A stretch of DNA of 54,171 bases. Source: Acidobacteriota bacterium (GTDB lineage Bacteria > Acidobacteriota > Vicinamibacteria > Vicinamibacterales > SCN-69-37). The DNA lies in NCBI GenBank assembly GCA_947467605.1, contig CANIII010000011.1:1-54171 (forward strand), written 5' to 3'. Position numbers and translations under genes: made by a program. The notes below the pieces were generated by a model. The model worked only from the letters and a program-made list of their open reading frames with translations, was not told the DNA's origin and did no database searches. Shown here in pieces: positions 25,549-33,505 of the stretch (positions are counted from its first letter, which is position 1; each line of letters starts with the position of its first letter).

Positions 25549-26028
25549 CTAGAAACCAACAGCGTCCTGGCGCGTTTCCAGTTTCTTCATATCGATGCCC
25601 GGGACCTTCTTGAGCGCATCGAAATCGACGAACTTCCCATTGGCAGCGCGGTAGGCAACGATCGCGTCGGCGTCTTTCTGAGATAACGTCAGCACCGCGA
25701 CGATCTCGTCGGCCTGAGCGTTGTTGATGTAGACCTTGCCGAAGGTGCGCAACAGGTACCCGATCAGCGTCTCGATTTCCTTGTCGGTGCCCTTCGCGCC
25801 CTTCTCGACCATCTGGCCAATCTGGTTCTCCCAGTCCGTGCGGGTACGACGCGTGGAAGAAATGCGGCCGGTGTCGTGGCACTCGTTGCACATGCGCACG
25901 AACAAGCCCACGGCCTGTTCGTCGATGCGCATGTCAGGCGCCTGCGACGTCGGAGGAGTCGGCTGACGCGTGGCGGCGGCCGATATCGTGGCGAGCCAGG
26001 CCACAACCGCCACAGCAATGAGTCGCAT
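25549..26028 (-). CDS. Monoheme cytochrome c fused to ComEA-like helix-hairpin-helix
   Basis: 159 residues from ATG 26028, 5 bases after the PQQ dehydrogenase stop. Signal peptide about 1-19; heme motif CNECH (C47, C50, H51) in a short cytochrome-like region (about 35-98). A second part (about 99-159) begins VYINNAQADEIVAVLTLSQ and continues to FDALKKVPGID, the double hairpin pattern of ComEA/Tex HhH domains. HhH usually binds DNA, but in a periplasmic cytochrome it may bind a protein partner. Likely electron acceptor for the dehydrogenase encoded just upstream. Confidence 0.85.
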   Translation of the reverse strand: MRLIAVAVVAWLATISAAATRQPTPPTSQAPDMRIDEQAVGLFVRMCNECHDTGRISSTRRTRTDWENQIGQMVEKGAKGTDKEIETLIGYLLRTFGKVYINNAQADEIVAVLTLSQKDADAIVAYRAANGKFVDFDALKKVPGIDMKKLETRQDAVGF

Positions 26029-26033
26029 CGTGA

Positions 26034-27623
26034 CTACCGGTTCATCACGAAGGTCCACAGCGTGTCACCGGCGCCGACGACGAGGTACTGCCGGCCGTCG
26101 AGCTGGTAGGTGATGGGGCCGTTACTGACCGACGTGTTGAGGCGCGCGTGCCACAAGGCAGCGCCCGTCGTCGCGTTCAACGCCGCGATATCGTTCGACG
26201 CGCCGCCGGTGAAGAGGACGTTGCCGGCCGTCACGAGCAAACCCGCGCGGCTGCCACCTTCCCACGGATGGGTCCATTTGACGGCCCCGGTTCGATAGTC
26301 GATGGCCTGAAGCATGGCCTCGGAGTAGCCGCCCCGATCCGTTCCGCCCCAGCCTTGCGGGTTGTCGTCCGGATCGTAAAGGTAGTAGACGCTGAATCCG
26401 CGGCGCGCATTGACGTAGAAAAGACCGGTGAGCGGGCTCAGCGCCGGCGGGGGCCAGTTGGCGGCGCCAGACTGATCGGGCGACACGAGTGCGCCATCCA
26501 GCTGCGGTTCCTTCGCCGGATTCGGAATCGGCTGGCCCTTCGCGTCATAGCCCAGTGACCAGTTCGTCTTGACGAACTCTTTCGAGATGATGGCTTTGCC
26601 GTTCGTCCGATCGAGCACGAAGAACTGGCCGTTGCGTGAGGCCTGCGCGATGAGCTTGCGCGGCTGACCGGCGATGGTGGCGTCGAACAACACGGCCGTC
26701 TGCGTCGCGTCCCAGTCGTGGGTGTCGTGCGGCGCCGACTGGAACCACCACACCATCCGGCCGGTGTCCGCGTTGAGCGCCACAATCGAACCGGTGAACA
26801 GGTTGCTGCCTTTGCGATTCTTGTGCGCAATGACCGGTTGAGGATTGCCGGTCGTGACGAAAACCAGATTGAGATCTGGGTCGTACGTCACCGGCGTCCA
26901 CGTCATGCCACCGCCGTGCTTCATGGCATCTTCGTTGGGCCAGGTATCCGAACCCGGCTCGTCCATCTTCTGCGGCACCACATGCCAGCGCCACTGCAGC
27001 TCGCCGGTCGCCGGATCGCGTGAGTCGAGATAACCGGGAATATCCAGGTCGTCGCCGCTCACGCCAGTGAACACATGGTTCTTTGCGACGACGGGCGCGA
27101 CCGAACCGTAGTAGAACTGGTCGAGATCGCAGATCGGTTTGTGCCAGCGCTCCGTGCCGGTCTTGATGTCGAGGGCGACGAGATTGCAGTCCGGCGTTTC
27201 GTAGTAGAGGAGTTCGCCTGCGACGGCGACGCCGCGGTTGCCCAGGTGGATGCCGCCCTTCGACGTCCACGCGTGGTGCCACAGCTCCCGGCCCGTGCGC
27301 GCGTCGGTCGCCCAGACGTGATCCGGGATCGTGAAGTACAGCACGCCGTTGATCTGCAGCGGTGTGCCGGCGATGCGAACGGCCGGGGTGCCTTGCGGCA
27401 GATTGATGCGATACATCCACGCCAGGCTGAGCGAGCCGACGTTCGTCGCCGAGATCGTCGTCAGCGGACTGAACCGCCGGCCTGAATAGTCGCCGTTGTA
27501 CGTGGGCCACGAATCGGTCGGGCCGGTCAGTTGCTGCGCGGGCTCGACGTGCGGGGCTGAGCGCGCGACAAGCGTGCCCACCGCGGCGGAGAGAAGGAGG
27601 CAAAGAAGAAGGCTGCGTTTCAT
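26034..27623 (-). CDS. Periplasmic PQQ-dependent dehydrogenase (quinoprotein beta-propeller)
   Basis: 529 residues. Signal peptide about 1-22. Eight-bladed propeller with tryptophan-docking-type repeats (ALDIKTGTERW, ALNADTGRMVWW, AIDYRTGAVKW, ALNATTGAALW). Active-site region: GGGMTWTPVTYDPDLNLVFVTTGNP and PHDTHDWDATQ, with D303 as probable catalytic base and D305 two residues on. It oxidises an alcohol, polyol or sugar and passes electrons to cytochrome c. The adjacent-Cys pair of methanol dehydrogenases is not seen. The start overlaps the diheme cytochrome stop as ATGA. Flanking cytochromes on both sides support a periplasmic electron chain. Confidence 0.93.
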   Translation of the reverse strand: MKRSLLLCLLLSAAVGTLVARSAPHVEPAQQLTGPTDSWPTYNGDYSGRRFSPLTTISATNVGSLSLAWMYRINLPQGTPAVRIAGTPLQINGVLYFTIPDHVWATDARTGRELWHHAWTSKGGIHLGNRGVAVAGELLYYETPDCNLVALDIKTGTERWHKPICDLDQFYYGSVAPVVAKNHVFTGVSGDDLDIPGYLDSRDPATGELQWRWHVVPQKMDEPGSDTWPNEDAMKHGGGMTWTPVTYDPDLNLVFVTTGNPQPVIAHKNRKGSNLFTGSIVALNADTGRMVWWFQSAPHDTHDWDATQTAVLFDATIAGQPRKLIAQASRNGQFFVLDRTNGKAIISKEFVKTNWSLGYDAKGQPIPNPAKEPQLDGALVSPDQSGAANWPPPALSPLTGLFYVNARRGFSVYYLYDPDDNPQGWGGTDRGGYSEAMLQAIDYRTGAVKWTHPWEGGSRAGLLVTAGNVLFTGGASNDIAALNATTGAALWHARLNTSVSNGPITYQLDGRQYLVVGAGDTLWTFVMNR

Positions 27624-28462
27624 TTCAGTGAGGCCAGGTAGGCGACGACGTCGTGCATTTGTTTGTCCGTGATGGTCTCGAGCAGCAGATGGTGCGCCTG
27701 TAATGGATCGGTCTTCGTCACTTTCAAGGTCGGCGTGCGATGGAACGTTCGAATCACACCGCCAGCGTCGCGCAGCGTCACGTCGAAGTCGTCCATCTGC
27801 ACGAGCACACCCGATACCGCCGCGCCGGATGCAGGCGTCACGGTCACCGTCACGGTCGCACGGGGATTGGCCGCGTTACCCCGGCCGGTCCTGGGCGGAA
27901 AGAGGAAGCGCTGCTGGAGGTCCACAGGCGTGTAGCGTCCGCCGATGCCGCTGAGACTACCCGCGGTCGCGGTGTGACAGGTGGTGCACTTGCCTGCGCC
28001 ATTGATGAACGCCGCGCCGGCCGTCGTGTCTCCGGTGAGGACGCCTTCGGGTTTGAAGAATCCGATGCCTTTGCCGAGGATCTCGTTCATCCGCTGGTGC
28101 AGGAAGTGCGAGAGGTCCAGCAGTTGGGCGTCGGTGAGACTGGTCCCGGGCCGTCCGCTCTGCAGCGTGTGCTTCTTGACGAATGGGCCGAGCTCGTTGG
28201 CGTTCCGATCGCGCAGCAAGACGAGCGATCGCGTGACGTTGGGTCCGCGATCGGTGCCGCGCGCCTGCGTGCCGTGGCACGTGATGCACTCTGCCGCCCA
28301 GACGATGCGCCCGCGGTCGGCGCCGGCCGCGTCCACGACGTGTTTGTCGCCGGGCCCGGGGCCCGAGAGTACGCGGCCCGGCTGCTGACCCTGCGCCACG
28401 AGCGTGGCCATCGTCAGCGCGACGGCGGCCGCGGTGAAACCTACAGCAAACGGCGATCGCAT
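27620..28462 (-). CDS. Diheme cytochrome c
   Basis: 280 residues from ATG 28462, chosen for an AAGG 8 bases upstream; ATG 28480 overlaps the previous gene and is the alternative. Signal peptide about 1-25. Two heme-binding sites: CITCH (about 59-63) in an AECITCHGTQARG context and CTTCH (about 159-163) in GAGKCTTCHTAT. A beta-rich segment (about 200-250, VTVTVTPASGAAVSG) inserted after the second heme resembles the extra domain of cytochromes paired with PQQ dehydrogenases; the C-terminal helix TDKQMHDVVAYLASL closes the cytochrome fold. Likely transfers electrons from the quinoprotein. Confidence 0.9.
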   Translation of the reverse strand: MRSPFAVGFTAAAVALTMATLVAQGQQPGRVLSGPGPGDKHVVDAAGADRGRIVWAAECITCHGTQARGTDRGPNVTRSLVLLRDRNANELGPFVKKHTLQSGRPGTSLTDAQLLDLSHFLHQRMNEILGKGIGFFKPEGVLTGDTTAGAAFINGAGKCTTCHTATAGSLSGIGGRYTPVDLQQRFLFPPRTGRGNAANPRATVTVTVTPASGAAVSGVLVQMDDFDVTLRDAGGVIRTFHRTPTLKVTKTDPLQAHHLLLETITDKQMHDVVAYLASLK

Positions 28463-28472
28463 GGCGTTGACC

Positions 28473-29378
28473 TTAGACATCGCAGAGCACGATCGCCTCG
28501 CGGAGCGAGGTCAATGGGTCTCGCCCTTGCGAGGGCGTGAATTCGTGGGCGACGTATCCTTGATAGCCGGTGTCGACGATGGCAGTGCACACTGACGCCC
28601 ACTGTACTTCCTGCGTTGCATCGAGCTCGTGCCGGCCCGGCACGCCGCCCGTGTGGTAGTGCGCGAAGTGCTCGCGGCCGGCGCGAATCGTACGGATCAG
28701 GTCGCCCTCCATGATTTGCATATGGTAGAGGTCGTTCAGGAGTTTCACGCGCGGTGAACCCACGGCTTTCACGATCTCGATGCCGAACGCAGTCCGGTCG
28801 CCTTGGTAGTCCTTGTGATCGACCTTGCTATTGAGAAGCTCGACGCAAATCGTGACGTTGTTCGCTTCGGCGATAGCTTTGACACGGTTGAGGCCCTCGA
28901 CGCAGTTGGCGATCGCTTCGCTGTCACTCATGCCTCGCCGGTTGCCGAAGAACGTGATCACGTTGGGCACCTTCATGGCCGCGGCTTTCGGAATCTTCTC
29001 CTCGAAGTTCTTTACGATCGCGTCGTGATTGGCCTTCACGTTGAGGCCGTTGGCGATCGAGCCGCCACCCGCGTAGCCCATGGAGCAGATGAGGCCGTGG
29101 TCGCGCACGACCGCCCATTCCGGTTCTTCGAGCAGATCGATGGCCGTGAGGCCGAGTTCGGAGACGGCTTTGCAGAAGGCGGGCATCGGGATGCGCTGAT
29201 AGCACCAGCGCGACACCGACTGCTTGAGGCGGCCCTTCTTGACGGCGCGCTCCTGGGGTGCGATCGCCGCCGCCGGTTGTGCCGGGTCGGCACCGCGGCC
29301 CTGGGCGAGGCCGGTGAGTCCTGCCGCCATTGCCATTACACTCGTGCCAAGCGCCTCGCGGCGCGTCAGTTTTGCCAT
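28473..29378 (-). CDS. Tat-exported TIM-barrel isomerase-like protein (hydroxypyruvate isomerase family)
   Basis: 301 residues from ATG 29378, with AGGAGA 4 bases upstream. The N-terminus carries a twin-arginine motif (TRREALG) and hydrophobic core, so export folded is expected. The AP_endonuc_2-type TIM barrel follows (about 50-300), with metal-ligand candidates in VCVELLNS-like strand (ICVELLNSK), LLNDLYHMQ and the closing YVAHEFTP. Hydroxypyruvate isomerase relatives act on small sugars or hydroxy-acids. It leads the operon with the PQQ dehydrogenase and cytochromes, suggesting shared sugar or polyol metabolism. A TACTTT -10-like element lies about 25 bases upstream. Confidence 0.85.
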   Translation of the reverse strand: MAKLTRREALGTSVMAMAAGLTGLAQGRGADPAQPAAAIAPQERAVKKGRLKQSVSRWCYQRIPMPAFCKAVSELGLTAIDLLEEPEWAVVRDHGLICSMGYAGGGSIANGLNVKANHDAIVKNFEEKIPKAAAMKVPNVITFFGNRRGMSDSEAIANCVEGLNRVKAIAEANNVTICVELLNSKVDHKDYQGDRTAFGIEIVKAVGSPRVKLLNDLYHMQIMEGDLIRTIRAGREHFAHYHTGGVPGRHELDATQEVQWASVCTAIVDTGYQGYVAHEFTPSQGRDPLTSLREAIVLCDV

Positions 29379-29671
29379 CTCGTCTCCTGATTGCGAGGCA
29401 AAAGTAGTCTGGCCGCGAGGGTTTGTCCAGCGCTGCTTCAGCGATATCCGCGTGCGGTACGCGTGAGCCTGACGAAACAAGGTCTTGAAGGCCGCCGTTC
29501 TTGCTGTCGCTGACGCGCGAGTCCTGCCGCCGAACAGCCCGGTTGGTGCTCGCCGATGACACGCGGAGCCGATACCGGATTCGGTGTAACCTCTGGCCGA
29601 TCCGGGAGTTGCTCTCATCTGGTCAGCGACGGCTTTGCAGGTCCAATGCTTGTTCGGCAGACAAGGAACAC

Positions 29672-30187
29672 ATGACTACGTGGCAAATCATCGTGTTCAC
29701 GTGCGCGTACGGCGTGGCGCTAGCGGCCGCCGTTTACTTTACGCGCGCGCCATTACGTCGCGTCATGGGGGCGCTGGCCGGTGGCGCTGCGGCCGGATGT
29801 TTCGGAATGGGCGCGATCGTCGCGGGGAACGCATTCGGAGTGTGGCGGGTTCCTCTCTCGTCGACGCCGAGCGTGCTGGGACTCTTCTACGTTGGGTTGG
29901 CGATCTCGTGTTCGCCGATCTATCTCATCACGTGGCGAGTGGCTCGCCGGTTTCGCTGGCGAGGTGTGGTGGTCTGCCTCGTCGTCGTGGGAGTCATCGG
30001 TCCGCCCCGAGACTATCTGTACGCCGCGCTCTACCCGGAGTGGATGGTGTTTGCGAAGGGCGTAGCTCCCGTGCTGGCCGACGCCGCAACGTATCTCGGT
30101 CTTGTCACGGTGGGACATGTCGTGATGTGGGGAGTCAGTGGACCCGCGCGCGACGGCCACCTGGCGCGACGGCCGTCTGCCGCCTAA
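29672..30187 (+). CDS. Multi-spanning small membrane protein, unknown
   Basis: 171 residues from ATG 29672, with AAGGAA 3 bases upstream. Five hydrophobic segments span about 5-22, 32-55, 68-85, 95-112 and 130-150; the last two contain the conserved-looking stretch GPPRDYLYAALYPEW. No enzymatic motif is seen and no family named. The stop TAA sits inside a GCCTAAC sequence that begins an attC-like element. The 293-base gap before it (29379-29671) holds no supported gene or RNA. Confidence 0.7.
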   Translation: MTTWQIIVFTCAYGVALAAAVYFTRAPLRRVMGALAGGAAAGCFGMGAIVAGNAFGVWRVPLSSTPSVLGLFYVGLAISCSPIYLITWRVARRFRWRGVVVCLVVVGVIGPPRDYLYAALYPEWMVFAKGVAPVLADAATYLGLVTVGHVVMWGVSGPARDGHLARRPSAA

Positions 30188-30261
30188 CATCGAAATGGAG
30201 CCGCCGCCGCGTCGTATGGAATTCGAACGCGTCGCACGCTGACGACGTGTCGCGGTTAGCA
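30182..30261 (+). other. attC-like sequence between convergent genes
   Basis: The 80 bases start with GCCTAAC (matches the R'' box RYYYAAC) and end with GTTAGCA (matches five of seven of the R' box GTTRRRY). Both boxes contain the stop codon of a flanking gene, as is common in integron cassettes. The inner pairing is weak and no integrase is present in the window. Confidence 0.3.
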
Positions 30262-30684
30262 CAGCAATGAAGTCAGCAGGCCTCTCCAACGCTGCGCCCT
30301 TCGAGCGAGCGTCAGCAGACCCGCTGCTGAGATTGCGCTCGCCAGAACGAGGGGCGGGCCAAACAGCCGGAACTCCCCACGCCAATTCTCCCCTCGAAGG
30401 GCCGCTGCAGCGACGATGATGACGGTCAGTAGCAGGCCGCTGACGGCTCCCCACGCCGCAAACCGCGCAAGGGACATCCGATCAAAGGAGCGGTGACGTT
30501 CGATTGCGATCAGTATCACGTAGAAAATGATGCCGGTCACAAAGCCGAGCGGAGCAAACAGCAGAGCGAACGGCAGGTCCGAGTCGAAACCGGGCACTCG
30601 CGCCAGCACCGTTCCCGCACCGAACCATGCCGCAGCCCAGGTCAGGCCGATTCCGATGGCGCCGCGGAACGGTCTCAGTTGCAT
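30256..30684 (-). CDS. Four-helix membrane protein, unknown (Acidobacteriota-type)
   Basis: 142 residues from ATG 30684; TATAAA ends 7 bases upstream, so probably leaderless. Hydrophobic segments about 8-28, 38-62, 74-96 and 110-128. The N-terminus RGAIGIGLTWAAAWFGAG and the middle stretch RMSLARFAAWGAVSGLLL look like a recurring small membrane family in this phylum, but it has no named function. Its stop codon lies in the right end of the attC-like element. Confidence 0.7.
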   Translation of the reverse strand: MQLRPFRGAIGIGLTWAAAWFGAGTVLARVPGFDSDLPFALLFAPLGFVTGIIFYVILIAIERHRSFDRMSLARFAAWGAVSGLLLTVIIVAAAALRGENWRGEFRLFGPPLVLASAISAAGLLTLARRAQRWRGLLTSLLC

Positions 30685-30691
30685 GACTAAC

Positions 30692-30697
30692 TTTATA
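30692..30697 (-). promoter_or_regulatory. Predicted -10 element
   Basis: TATAAA on the minus strand, 7 bases before ATG 30684. Confidence 0.5.
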
Positions 30698-30722
30698 CCG
30701 CAAAGTCGGCGGCATGCGCGTT

Positions 30723-30926
30723 CTAGTCGTCGAGGACGAATGTCACCAGCATGTTGACGCGGTATTCGGTAACAGCGCCATCTTTGATGGTGACGTGCTG
30801 TTCCTTGATCCACGCGCTGCAAATGTGGCGCAACGTCTTATGCGCTCGCGCCAGCCCCTGCTGCATGGCATCTTCAAAACTCTTGGGCGACGTGGCGCTC
30901 AGTTCGGTGACTTTGGCGACAGACAT
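30723..30926 (-). CDS. Dodecin family flavin-storage protein
   Basis: 67 residues from ATG 30926, supported by TACAGT exactly 6 bases upstream. The small beta-alpha-beta-beta fold is recognisable: VAKVTELSATSPKSFEDAM, the helix QGLARAHKTL, the strand SAWIKEQHVTI and the closing EYRVNMLVTFVL. Dodecins form hollow 12-mers that sequester flavins (FMN, FAD or riboflavin). The usual flavin-stacking Trp (here W in SAWIKEQ) and the Gln nearby are present. Monocistronic as far as can be seen. Confidence 0.93.
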   Translation of the reverse strand: MSVAKVTELSATSPKSFEDAMQQGLARAHKTLRHICSAWIKEQHVTIKDGAVTEYRVNMLVTFVLDD

Positions 30927-30932
30927 GTCGCC

Positions 30933-30938
30933 ACTGTA
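30933..30938 (-). promoter_or_regulatory. Predicted -10 element of dodecin gene
   Basis: TACAGT on the minus strand, 6 bases before ATG 30926: the standard spacing of the leaderless class in this window. Confidence 0.55.
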
Positions 30939-31010
30939 GGCATCGTCGATCATTCACGGCTGTCCCGGTTTGTACACTGCCGCGTGTCTGCTTGGTGAGA
31001 GTCGCTTCCG

Positions 31011-31309
31011 TTAGTACCGATTGCCAGCAACTCCTTGATTGATCAGAGTGTCGAGACGGCCCCATTGATCTGCTCGCAACTCCACATCCTGTGACGCCCA
31101 GTTTTCTTCCAGACGCTCGATCTTCCGAGTCCCCGGTATCGCGGCGATGGGCACGTCGCGCGACAGGAGCCAGGCCAGTGCGACTTGAGCGGGTGTGGCA
31201 TGCAGCTCTTTCGCAATGTCAGCAACAAGATCGGCCAGGCCGCTGTTTGTCGCCATCGCTTCGTCAGTAAATCGCGGATTGGTCAGCCGCCAGTCTCCGG
31301 GTTGCAGAT
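31011..31309 (-). pseudogene. Aldo/keto reductase, C-terminal fragment
   Basis: About 98 codons are open after a stop at roughly 31310, beginning GDWRLTNPRFTDEAM and continuing to the AKR C-terminal signature: TPAQVALAWLLS, then PIAAIPGTRKIERLEEN, which binds the NADP 2'-phosphate region. The N-terminal two thirds, including the catalytic Tyr and Lys, are missing. An ATG at 31256 exists but would give only 81 residues of a ~330-residue enzyme. The truncation point coincides with that of the opposite-strand gene next to it. Confidence 0.8.
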
Positions 31310-31323
31310 CGGCTCAGGTCCGT

Positions 31324-31734
31324 GTGGTGGCGCAGCTCTACGCCGACTTCGCCTGTGAGGCCGTGCTCAGCGAGCCCGGGTGTGACACTCGTCACCAGCT
31401 CGTCGATCAGCCGGCACGTGTGCTGTCGCGATACTTCGACGAGCCGTTGATTCGGTTGTGGCTTGCCGATCGCGCGTGTGCCAAACGGACGCACGAGATC
31501 TGCAAACTCGATTTCGCGCCAATGTGGGATTCACAAGATCCCACCGGCACGTTTGTCAGAATTCTTACGACCCCCGGTGTAACGGCGGTCAACGTGGAAT
31601 TGCTCAGCCATCGCCCATCGTCGGTATCCCGAGTGATCGGCTACACGCTCGTCGAGACACCAGCCGGGTGGCGCATCCACAATATGTCGAAGGGCACGGA
31701 GTGGTCGCTCGTCGCACTGTTGTCAGGGAAATGA
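31324..31734 (+). pseudogene. DUF3828-like protein, 5'-truncated
   Basis: The open frame upstream of about 31310 is antisense to the reductase fragment, so the native part starts near VRVVAQLYADFACEAVL. The remainder (about 136 residues) has the look of DUF3828 periplasmic proteins: a helical start, then paired Cys (EPGCD, DRACAK, HEICKLD), DFAPMWDSQDPTG and a beta-sheet end with VGYTLVETPAGWRIHNM-like spacing. The expected signal peptide is missing. GTG 31324 could start translation, but the product would be cytoplasmic, so it is treated as broken. The family call is moderate. Confidence 0.55.
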
Positions 31735-31750
31735 ACTCCCGAGCGCAATC

Positions 31751-32098
31751 ATGTCCATAGCAATCGGTCACATTGAGGCGATCTTCCGCTATCCCGTGAA
31801 GTCGATGCGCCGCTTCCGTCCGAACGTTGTCGTTCACTTGTCGCGCCCCGAGCCGTTCCAGGAAGACGCGTGGGTGGGCGGTGTGCTGTCGTTCGGTGAT
31901 GGCGACAATGCCCCGGCCGTGAGCGTCACCATGCGCGATGTGCGCTGCTCGATGGTGAATCTCGATCCCGACTCGGCGAGTGTTGCGCCGGAAATACTGA
32001 AGGCTGTCGTCAGCGCGAATCAGAACAACGCGGGCGTGTACGGCACGGTGACACGAGTCGGGCAGCTGACGGTCGGTCAGCGCATTTTTCTCAGGTAG
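31751..32098 (+). pseudogene. MOSC domain protein with internal deletion
   Basis: 115 residues. The first 19 residues (IGHIEAIFRYPVKSM) are the standard start of MOSC N-terminal barrel proteins. The sequence then jumps to RRFRPNVVVHL, which belongs about 100 residues further on, and continues normally through EDAWVGGVLSFGD and MRDVRCSMVNLDPDSA (conserved Cys) to the end. The reading frame survives, so a short protein could be made, but most of the fold is missing. MOSC proteins transfer sulfur or bind molybdenum cofactor; function is unlikely here. Confidence 0.75.
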
Positions 32099-32153
32099 AG
32101 GTTAGAGCTGGCGCGCACGCTCGCTGCTGCTGGCTGAACACCGCAATCATGAG

Positions 32154-32351
32154 ATGCTGAACACGATGAAACCCGCACCCAAGACCGCACTCAAAGACGG
32201 CCAGAAGTGCATCGTCATCGGCGGCACGCACAAGGGCAAGTCCGGTGTTGTGCGCGATATCAACACGAGCAGGACGGGCCATGTGACGATCACGGTCGAA
32301 CAGAAGAACGGCGTCTGCTTCAAGACCCTCGCCAAGAACGTCACCGTCTAG
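32154..32351 (+). CDS. KOW-motif small protein
   Basis: 65 residues from ATG 32154; ATG 32166 (starting KPAPKTALKDG) is an equally good start. The KOW motif GQKCIVIGGTHKGKSGVVRDI matches the RNA-binding SH3-like loop seen in ribosomal protein L24 and NusG. The protein is basic and probably binds nucleic acid. It is far shorter than L24 and not in a ribosomal operon. It is followed 6 bases later by a SRPBCC-like gene. Confidence 0.8.
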   Translation: MLNTMKPAPKTALKDGQKCIVIGGTHKGKSGVVRDINTSRTGHVTITVEQKNGVCFKTLAKNVTV

Positions 32352-32357
32352 CGCCGC

Positions 32358-32942
32358 GTGACGCTCCTTGATTCATGGATGCCCGAGTTCGACGTTGCCG
32401 CGACCTATGCGACGACGATCAAGGCGACGCCGGCGCAGGTGTACGCGGCGATCCTCGAAACAGACTTCGGCAGTCATCCCATCGTGGCGTTGCTTATGGG
32501 GATTCGATCCATTCCCGCGTTCCTGACTTCGCCTCGTGCCACATGGCGACGTCTTCAACTCGCGAAGGCCTCAGGTGGACGACAGCTCAAGACGATGTTG
32601 AGCGACGACTTCGTGTTACTTGAAGAAGCGCCGCCATCCGAGATGGTGCTCGGTCTCACCGGACGGTTCTGGACGCCGTCAGGCGGACTCGTGCGGAGCG
32701 ATCCCGCCACATTCCGAGGGGTGCCTCCGGCAGGTCTTGCCCGCGCGGCGTGGAACTTTCACGTGGCGGCGACCGACGACGGTCGAACGCGATTGAGCAC
32801 AGAGACTCGCGTCCGATGTGGCGATGCCGCGACCGCACGACAGTTCAAACGCTACTGGCAACTCGTTGCGCCAGGCAGTGGACTGATCCGCTGGGTGATC
32901 CTGCGAGAGGTGCGGCAGCGCGCGGAACGTCAGCACCGCTGA
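32358..32942 (+). CDS. SRPBCC-like ligand-binding domain protein
   Basis: 194 residues from GTG 32358. It has the pattern of a START/SRPBCC helix-grip fold: ATYATTIKATPAQVYAAILETD (first strand and helix), DDFVLLEEAPPSEMVLGLTGRFW (central strands), and a long C-terminal helix with RQFKRYWQLVAPGSGLIRW. Small hydrophobic ligands usually bind such folds; nothing specifies one here. Six bases after the KOW gene, so probably co-transcribed. Confidence 0.75.
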   Translation: MTLLDSWMPEFDVAATYATTIKATPAQVYAAILETDFGSHPIVALLMGIRSIPAFLTSPRATWRRLQLAKASGGRQLKTMLSDDFVLLEEAPPSEMVLGLTGRFWTPSGGLVRSDPATFRGVPPAGLARAAWNFHVAATDDGRTRLSTETRVRCGDAATARQFKRYWQLVAPGSGLIRWVILREVRQRAERQHR

Positions 32943-32950
32943 ATCGTCGA

Positions 32951-33403
32951 CTACGCCGCGAGCAGTTTGTCTTTCGGCAACACACCAACAACGCTGGCCA
33001 CCGCGCGCAACCACTCGCCGCAGAGAAACGGCTTGCGCATGATGGGGTCGGCGACGCCGATCAGCCCCTCGTGGTAGTCGGAGACATAGACCACCGGCAT
33101 GTACCCGCTGATCGCTCGTAGCGCATCCACCACGGCCGGGCCCTGCACGCCGTGCAATTCAAGATCCGCCACCACGAGATCGAGCCGGCCGACCAACTGC
33201 GCCTTCGTGATCGCATCGGCAGCGCACGCAACGGCGATCACCTGATACCCCACCTGCTCCAACGACATCGTCATCAACGTCCGCATCCCCGGGTCGTCGT
33301 CGACGACGACGGCGATGGCGCGGCAATCAGACACAAGGGTGGGCGGTGGCCGGTCTTCGATCCGCGGATCGGCAAAGTGCGTGAGAAACGTCAGTAGAGA
33401 CAT
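32951..33403 (-). CDS. Single-domain response regulator (receiver domain)
   Basis: 150 residues from ATG 33403; a longer start at 33436 is possible. Receiver core about 28-145: acidic pair in VVVDDDPGMRTL, phospho-acceptor Asp in DLVVADLELHG, switch Ser in VVYVSDY, and Lys in MRKPF. There is no output domain, so it would act like CheY by protein contact. The first ~25 residues are an extra leader. No histidine kinase is adjacent. The following gap (33404-33505) holds no feature. Confidence 0.88.
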   Translation of the reverse strand: MSLLTFLTHFADPRIEDRPPPTLVSDCRAIAVVVDDDPGMRTLMTMSLEQVGYQVIAVACAADAITKAQLVGRLDLVVADLELHGVQGPAVVDALRAISGYMPVVYVSDYHEGLIGVADPIMRKPFLCGEWLRAVASVVGVLPKDKLLAA

Positions 33404-33505
33404 CAGGGTTCTCGGGACCGCTGGGACAGTCCACACAGCAATCGGCGCGCTCGTCCAAATCTTGAACGAACGCTCGAAAATGATGACGCTGACGTTGAGG
33501 CGGTA

